Assembly (NCBI GenBank): GCA_052143535.1
Contig: JBKQSS010000061.1
Span: forward strand, 124,001-188,000
Source of the DNA: JADGRA01 sp052143535
GTDB taxonomy: Bacteria > Myxococcota > Myxococcia > Myxococcales > Myxococcaceae
Length of the DNA stretch: 64,000 nt
Direction of reading: 5' to 3'
Position numbers and translations under genes: made by a program. Below the pieces are notes generated by a model that worked only from the letters and a program-made list of their open reading frames with translations, ran no database searches and was not told where the DNA came from. Positions 59,569-64,000 of this stretch are shown here, piece after piece. Positions within the stretch are counted from its first letter, which is position 1. The number at the start of each line of letters is the position of its first letter.

Positions 59569-60429
59569 TTACTTCGGTGTGACGGGCTGCTCGCTGGGGG
59601 GAGTGAGGTCAGGAGCCGGCTGCGACTTGGGCTTGGTGCGGTCATTGGGCGCCGGGGTGTCGGCGGGCTGCGTCAAATCCGGCGCTGGAGCGCGCGTCTT
59701 GCCACTCTGGTCTTTGTCGGCGTCGACCGGCACGGCTGGGCCCGTCGATGCCGGTTGGGTGGGCCGGCCAGCCAGGCCGGTGGGACTGAGCTGCTGCGCC
59801 AGACTCAACGCCGAGGCGTCGAGGAGCGCGCGCATTTGGTCTCCGTAGGGAGTCGCGTTGGACTGAAACGTCGCCGGGGCAAAGGGCGCAAGCCCTTGGC
59901 TGCCGCCGGAGCGCTGAAAGTCGGCACGCCACAACTCCGTGCCGTCGTCGAGGAGGAAAAGCCGCGCGTAGCCGCGCAGGTAGCTTTGCGCTGCGCTTCC
60001 ATCTGGACGCACGCCGAAGTCCTCCACCACAATTTCCAGCACCGCGTCGGCGCCGGTCGGTTTGAGCCGGCTGTAGTCCGGGGGCACTGGCGGGACGCGC
60101 TCGACGAGAAACGTCTCCAGCGCGCTGGCCACCTGACTTGCCGGGACCGCGTTGGACCAAGGCTTCTCGGCGTGCAACGCGACCGCCAACTGGCTCCGGA
60201 TGCGCTCTGACACCTCGAATTTTCCGATGGCAGCATTCATCGCCGCCAGAAGCTCGGCCTCGGACACAGACGCGGTGGCGAGCCCTTGCGCCTTCGGCCC
60301 GGCTCCCTCGCCGAGCCTCCCCACGAATGCAGGCCGTTGGACGCGGTCAAGCTCCGCCCCAGCGAGTTGGCTGGTGTGGCTGCAGGCACAGATGGCCAGT
60401 GCGGCGATGCAAATCGAACGGAGTGTCAC
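59569..60429 (-). CDS. Hypothetical lipoprotein with Pro-rich C-terminal repeats
   Basis: A 286-residue predicted lipoprotein starting with GTG 60429 (signal with a Cys at about 16 in ICACSHTS; the lipobox is imperfect). The middle is a helix-and-strand domain (LEIVVEDFGVRPDG, LFLLDDGTELWRADFQRSGG) of a kind found in outer-membrane-associated proteins; a related proteobacterial family is not recognised. The last 60 residues are low-complexity with two copies of an APDLT-P motif. It sits eight bases before rtcA on the same strand. Confidence 0.6.
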   Translation of the reverse strand: MTLRSICIAALAICACSHTSQLAGAELDRVQRPAFVGRLGEGAGPKAQGLATASVSEAELLAAMNAAIGKFEVSERIRSQLAVALHAEKPWSNAVPASQVASALETFLVERVPPVPPDYSRLKPTGADAVLEIVVEDFGVRPDGSAAQSYLRGYARLFLLDDGTELWRADFQRSGGSQGLAPFAPATFQSNATPYGDQMRALLDASALSLAQQLSPTGLAGRPTQPASTGPAVPVDADKDQSGKTRAPAPDLTQPADTPAPNDRTKPKSQPAPDLTPPSEQPVTPK

Positions 60430-60495
60430 GCGGGTCGCTAGCGTATACCGGCCGACCCACCCCGAGCGATTCGAGGAGGCCCCCGCGGTGAGACC

Positions 60496-62352
60496 TCACA
60501 CCAGTAACGCCGCCGCCTCGCCGGGGTCGATGGGAATGCGTGCATTCTCCCGCGCGCGAGCGTCGCGGAGTGCCTCCAGGTGTGCCCGCACTGCCGGGTA
60601 ACGCTCCGCCACCCGGGCGAAGTCCTCCTCAGGAAGCCGCAGCAGCGAGGTGCGCTGAAGGGCGCGAACGGTCGCCACCACTGGCTTTCGGCCGAGCAAG
60701 GACGTCTCACCGAAGACTTCGCCCTGGCCCAGCTTGGCGATGCGGAAGCCCCCCCGGGAGACTTCGAGCAGGCCAGCGAGGACCAGGTACAGCCCATCGC
60801 CCCGGCCACCCTCGCGCAGGACGACGTCTCCGGCGAGTACGTCGCGGGCTCGAAACCCCGAAGCCAGCTCCCGGCGGTCGGCCCGACTGAGCGGCCGAAA
60901 GAGCGCTGCGGTGGCCATCAGGTTGCCCACCAACCGCTGACGGCAGAACTTCTTCAACGCGGTGGCCACGCCGGGGTGGCGCAGGGTCAGCTCGGAAAGC
61001 AACGCCGTCGAAATCTCCAGCACCAAGGTGCCGTCCTGTAGGGCGTCGACGGAAGCGACCCGGGGGGCGCCAGAGAGAAGGGCCATCTCGCCGAAGAAGT
61101 CGCCCTCTGAAAGACGCGCCAACTCGAGGACAGTGGACCCCTCCTCGCGCCGCACGGCCACCTGGCCCTCGCAGATGACGTAGAAGGCTTCCCCGGGCGC
61201 GTCCTGCTGGAGGATTCGCTCTCCGGCGGAGAAGTGCCGCAGCGGGCAGCGCTCCACCAACTCGACGAAGGCCTCACTGGATAGGTCCGAGAAGAGCGGC
61301 GCCTTCGGGACGGCACGCGCCAGCGCCTCGGCCGCGCCATTGGCACTGACCGAGGCTCTGTCTGGGATGGGCTCGTCCGCCAGCGCCTGCTGAGTGGAAG
61401 GCGCACCCTCGGCCGACGAGGCCTCCAGGGGCTCGTCGTCGTCGAAAGAAAGGTCGATGTAGCGGGCCTCAGTCGCCTCCGCGGCCTCCGGCGGCGGCGC
61501 CACCAGAGCCTCCGGAGGTGGCTCGAGGGCGGTGGGGGCGGACTCGACCGGACTTGGCGTGGCCACCGGGGCGGGACCGGGCTCGGCCAGCGTGAAGCGG
61601 GGGGGCGGCGGCCTCGCCGCTGCGGCGGGGGGGGCTGGAGCGACGGTCAGCTCGGCCTCGTCCAGGGAGAGCTCGCTAAAACGTGCCGCTGCACCGGAAC
61701 TGGCCGCAGTGACAGCTGACTCCGCTTCGGGCGGCGCCGCGCTGGCGAAGAGCATCGGAGGCGACACCGGAGCGAGCGGCGGTGCCTCCGGCGTCGGCAA
61801 CGCAGCCTCGTGCGCGCCATGGCTGCCGACGGCTTCCGTCAGCGCCTCCTCGAGGCTGCGCTCGGGCTCGACCGTCTGGAGGACGAATTCGGTCACCATC
61901 AGCTCCGGTGCCTCTTCCTCGACGGCGGGAGCGGTGGCCACAGTGTTTGGCGCGGCGGCAGTCGGGGCTGGTGCTGCAGCCGAAGGAGGTGCAGGCGAGG
62001 ACGCCGCACGAGGACGGCGTCCGACGCCGGGCCCCACGCCCCGCTGCGCGTAGAGGTCCGCGAGGATGCGCTGCATGCGCTGGTGGCCAGGCTCGAGCTC
62101 GAGGACGAGCTTGCTCGCAGCGATGGCGCGCGCGAGGAAACCGTCGTTGGCGAAGCCTTGGGCGGCGGCGAGATAGGCGTCGATGGCGCGGGTGCGCTCG
62201 CCGGCGCGGGCCCAAGCGTCGCCCATACGCAACAAGGACTGCCGGTCAGTGGGCGCCGTTGCGCAGTACGAGGCGAAGAGCGCGCCGGCCCGAGCGAAGT
62301 CGCCGTGCGCGAGCGCTGCGCTGGCGTCGGACTTCAGCTGCGCGGAGTCCAT
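60496..62352 (-). CDS. TPR protein with two cNMP-binding domains
   Basis: A 618-residue cytosolic protein. An N-terminal TPR-like helical region (residues 1-100, ALAHGDFARAGALFASYCA, RTRAIDAYLAAAQGF) is followed by a long Ala/Pro/Glu-rich linker (about 105-340) and two cyclic-nucleotide-binding beta-rolls (about 350-465 and 480-590). The first has a full cassette with GEMALLSGAPRVASV including Arg; the second (GETSLLGRKPVVATV) lacks that Arg. It has no DNA-binding or kinase domain. Myxobacteria use such proteins as scaffolds or sensors; this role is inferred. Confidence 0.82.
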   Translation of the reverse strand: MDSAQLKSDASAALAHGDFARAGALFASYCATAPTDRQSLLRMGDAWARAGERTRAIDAYLAAAQGFANDGFLARAIAASKLVLELEPGHQRMQRILADLYAQRGVGPGVGRRPRAASSPAPPSAAAPAPTAAAPNTVATAPAVEEEAPELMVTEFVLQTVEPERSLEEALTEAVGSHGAHEAALPTPEAPPLAPVSPPMLFASAAPPEAESAVTAASSGAAARFSELSLDEAELTVAPAPPAAAARPPPPRFTLAEPGPAPVATPSPVESAPTALEPPPEALVAPPPEAAEATEARYIDLSFDDDEPLEASSAEGAPSTQQALADEPIPDRASVSANGAAEALARAVPKAPLFSDLSSEAFVELVERCPLRHFSAGERILQQDAPGEAFYVICEGQVAVRREEGSTVLELARLSEGDFFGEMALLSGAPRVASVDALQDGTLVLEISTALLSELTLRHPGVATALKKFCRQRLVGNLMATAALFRPLSRADRRELASGFRARDVLAGDVVLREGGRGDGLYLVLAGLLEVSRGGFRIAKLGQGEVFGETSLLGRKPVVATVRALQRTSLLRLPEEDFARVAERYPAVRAHLEALRDARARENARIPIDPGEAAALLV

Positions 62353-62403
62353 GGGTTGCGGGGAGGTTCTACCACCCCAGCACGACGGGGTGTGGGCCCG
62401 CTC

Positions 62404-64000
62404 TCAGCGACGTGGGCCACGCGGCTTTCCGCCGAGGGGTCGCGGCGGACCACCCCGGCCTCCCGAAGGCGGCCTTGGGCGCCCGCCGCCGGCCTCGGTG
62501 CGCGGGCCGAAGCGCGGGCGGCGCCCGGAGTGGCCTTCTTTTGAGGCCGTCCAGTCCCTTGCACCCGACGGCCGCTCCCGCGGTGGGCCTCGAGAGGAGA
62601 AATTCCGCCCCGGCGGCGGGCCCCTCGACGGCCGCAAGCCGCCCTTCGCGCCTGCCGGGCCGCCCTCTCCGCCGGCTGGCCCCCGCCGTCCGCCAGCCCA
62701 ACCTCCGCCTGAGGGCTTGAGGCGAAAGTCGCGCCCGGCGCGCTCTGGCCGGCCGCGCTCGGAGGCGGCACCTCGTTGGAAGGCAGCTGGGGCACGGGGT
62801 GGCCCCGGGCGTCTGCTCGCCCCGCCACGACCCGAGGGCTTGCCCACCCACGGGCGCCCACCGCGCTCCGGACGGCCGCGCTCGGAGGCGGCACCTCGTT
62901 GGAAAGCAGCTGGTGCACCCGGTGGGCCTCGGCGTGCGCCGGCCCAGCCTCCGCCGGCGGGTTTGGCACGGACGTCCTGTCCACCGCGCTCCGGACGGCC
63001 GCGCTCGGAAACGCCACTGCGTTGGAAAGAAGCCGGTGCACCGGGCGGGCTTCGGCGTGCGCCGGCCCAGCCTCCCCCTGCCGGTTTGGCACGGACGTCG
63101 CGTCCGCCCTGCTCCGGACGGCCGAGTTGCGCGCCGCGCCCCGGGCCGCCAGCCCGTTTGAGGGCAGCGGGTGCGCCGGGTGGGCCCCGGCGCGCGCCAG
63201 CCCACCCTGCCCCGGCTGGCCGCTTTGGGGAAAAGCCCCCCGCGCCGCGCGCCGGTGGGCCGGATGCTGTCCCTCGGGACGGGGCGCCCGAGCCTTCCCG
63301 CGCTAGGCCGGGACGCGCACTGGGCCAGTTTCCGTGTCCCTGGGGCCGGTTGCGCTGCCCAGCCGGGCGCGCGGACGGCGGTCCGCGCCCGGGAAACCCG
63401 GACGCAGTGCCCCCCGCTGCCCTCGTTCTGCCTCTCGGTGGGGCTCGGCCTTTGGGAGGCGCCTTGCCCTCGCCCTCCGCCTCTTCGGCACCGTCGTCTT
63501 GCGCCCGGCCGTGACGCCGCGCCGGCAGGCTGAGTGTCATCGGGGGAATGGGCTGGCCGGCCGCGACGGCTTCAATCAGCGCCAGTTCCTCCGGCCGAAG
63601 CGGGCGGATTTCTCCTGGCTGCATACCGGCCACGGAGATGCCTGCCTGGTGGGGCCTGAAGAGCCGAAGCACCGGGTGTCCAATGGCCGCGCACAGCCGC
63701 TTCACCAGGTGCGGCCTGCCCTCGCCCACCATCACCCGCACCCAGGTGTTGCGCTCCGTGGTTTGGAAGCGCTCCACCTCCAGTGCCCGGGCAGGCCCAT
63801 CCTCGAGGCGGACGCCTGTCACCAGGCGGGCCAGGCCCTCGTCGGACGGGACGCCCTTCACCTTGGCCAGGTAGGTGCGCGGCACTTGAAAGCTCGGGTG
63901 AAGCAGCCGGTGCGCCGCCCCCCCGTCGTCGGTGACGAGCAGCGCTCCCTCGGCATCCCAGTCCAGACGGCCAATGGGGAATACCCGCGTCGCGAGGCCC
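62404..64000 (-). CDS. RluB/RsuA-family pseudouridine synthase with repeat tail (partial, 5' end beyond window)
   Basis: The reading frame is open to the window edge at 64000. The first visible residues contain GRLDWDAEGALLVTDDG, the RsuA/RluB catalytic motif with the nucleophilic Asp in GRLD. The rest of the synthase follows (QVPRTYLAKVKGVPSDEGL, GEGRPHLVKRLCAAIGHPV, RPLRPEELALI). From about 130 residues after the visible GTG at 63885 the protein becomes a 360-residue Arg/Gly/Pro-rich tail, including 41-residue tandem repeats, that is not part of the family. Bacterial RluB proteins often have short basic tails, but this length is unusual. It would modify 23S rRNA. Confidence 0.9.
   Translation of the reverse strand, partial: GLATRVFPIGRLDWDAEGALLVTDDGGAAHRLLHPSFQVPRTYLAKVKGVPSDEGLARLVTGVRLEDGPARALEVERFQTTERNTWVRVMVGEGRPHLVKRLCAAIGHPVLRLFRPHQAGISVAGMQPGEIRPLRPEELALIEAVAAGQPIPPMTLSLPARRHGRAQDDGAEEAEGEGKAPPKGRAPPRGRTRAAGGTASGFPGRGPPSARPAGQRNRPQGHGNWPSARPGLAREGSGAPSRGTASGPPARGAGGFSPKRPAGAGWAGARRGPPGAPAALKRAGGPGRGAQLGRPEQGGRDVRAKPAGGGWAGARRSPPGAPASFQRSGVSERGRPERGGQDVRAKPAGGGWAGARRGPPGAPAAFQRGAASERGRPERGGRPWVGKPSGRGGASRRPGPPRAPAAFQRGAASERGRPERAGRDFRLKPSGGGWAGGRRGPAGGEGGPAGAKGGLRPSRGPPPGRNFSSRGPPRERPSGARDWTASKEGHSGRRPRFGPRTEAGGGRPRPPSGGRGGPPRPLGGKPRGPRR
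62668..63240 (-). repeat. 123-bp tandem repeats encoding a 41-residue unit
   Basis: Within the pseudouridine synthase tail, a unit of 41 residues recurs: GGRDVRAKPAGGGWAGARR then a PPGAPASFQR-like block then SGVSERGRPER. Three consecutive full units are spaced exactly 123 bp (the CTCGGA landmark at 62758, 62881 and 63004 on the plus strand), with degenerate flanking copies on both sides (44-residue spacing upstream). Near-identity of the copies at DNA level suggests recent slippage or recombination. Confidence 0.85.

Noticed and set aside
62404..63300. Tandem repeats as a CRISPR array
   Set aside because: Units are in frame inside a coding sequence, 123 bp long, GC-rich, without unique spacers.

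Overview
This 64 kb window is high-GC, gene-dense chromosomal DNA that most resembles a myxobacterium (Myxococcota, Deltaproteobacteria in older usage). That placement is inferred from gene content: an AgmX/PglI-type C-terminal domain protein, a PilZ protein, many one-off lipoproteins, a YWTD-propeller lipoprotein, an S46 dipeptidyl-peptidase, acyl-CoA enzymes, and frequent GTG/TTG starts with 4-bp gene overlaps. No 16S or other RNA marker gene is present to confirm it. I see no tRNA, rRNA, CRISPR array, prophage or insertion sequence.

Layout. 1-7.8 kb (+): RNA, ribosome and envelope genes: rnc, two cyclophilins (one exported, one cytosolic), era, der, then a TTGACA promoter and a YfgM-like / BamB-like / MutT / YprB-like operon linked by 4-bp overlaps. 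7.8-15 kb is more accessory: a lipoprotein, a two-gene operon coding for a NAPE-PLD-like metallo-beta-lactamase and an alkaline ceramidase, a divergent ArsR/SRPBCC regulatory unit with a visible operator, and a Tat-exported multicopper oxidase with a DoxX partner. 15-24.4 kb: Uup-type ABC-F ATPase, EamA exporter, ethanolamine ammonia-lyase (eutBC), CBS protein, cyclase, ACT protein and S46 peptidase. 24.6-31.2 kb (-): guaA, guaB, DedA, a cNMP-binding protein, gamma-carbonic anhydrase and miaB.

31.5-38.8 kb: a polytopic membrane protein, a small beta-barrel, a Braun-lipoprotein-like coiled coil facing an L,D-transpeptidase, a CoxE-type VWA protein with a small partner, a 23S rRNA m5U methyltransferase and PilZ. 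38.9-54.1 kb (mainly -): CoA-transferase subunits, thiolase, rpsA, two acyl-CoA dehydrogenases, enoyl-CoA hydratase and 3-hydroxyacyl-CoA dehydrogenase. Together these could supply most steps of C4/beta-oxidation chemistry. Between them lie a DUF2807 protein, the YWTD propeller, a large metallopeptidase, a thioredoxin-like protein and an alpha/beta hydrolase. 54.2-64 kb (-): two small helical/anchored proteins, Mrp, an overlapping rtcA-sppA-lipoprotein cassette, a TPR protein with two cNMP domains, and an RluB-type pseudouridine synthase that runs off the window and carries a long Arg/Gly/Pro tail with 41-residue tandem repeats.

The best candidates for new biology are (1) the NAPE-PLD-like plus alkaline ceramidase operon, both proteins strikingly similar to their animal counterparts with all expected metal ligands present; (2) the Lpp-like lipoprotein with a C-terminal lysine beside an L,D-transpeptidase, outside the group where Braun's lipoprotein is classically known; (3) the repeat-tailed pseudouridine synthase; and (4) the ArsR-controlled pair of SRPBCC genes, one of which appears Tat-exported.
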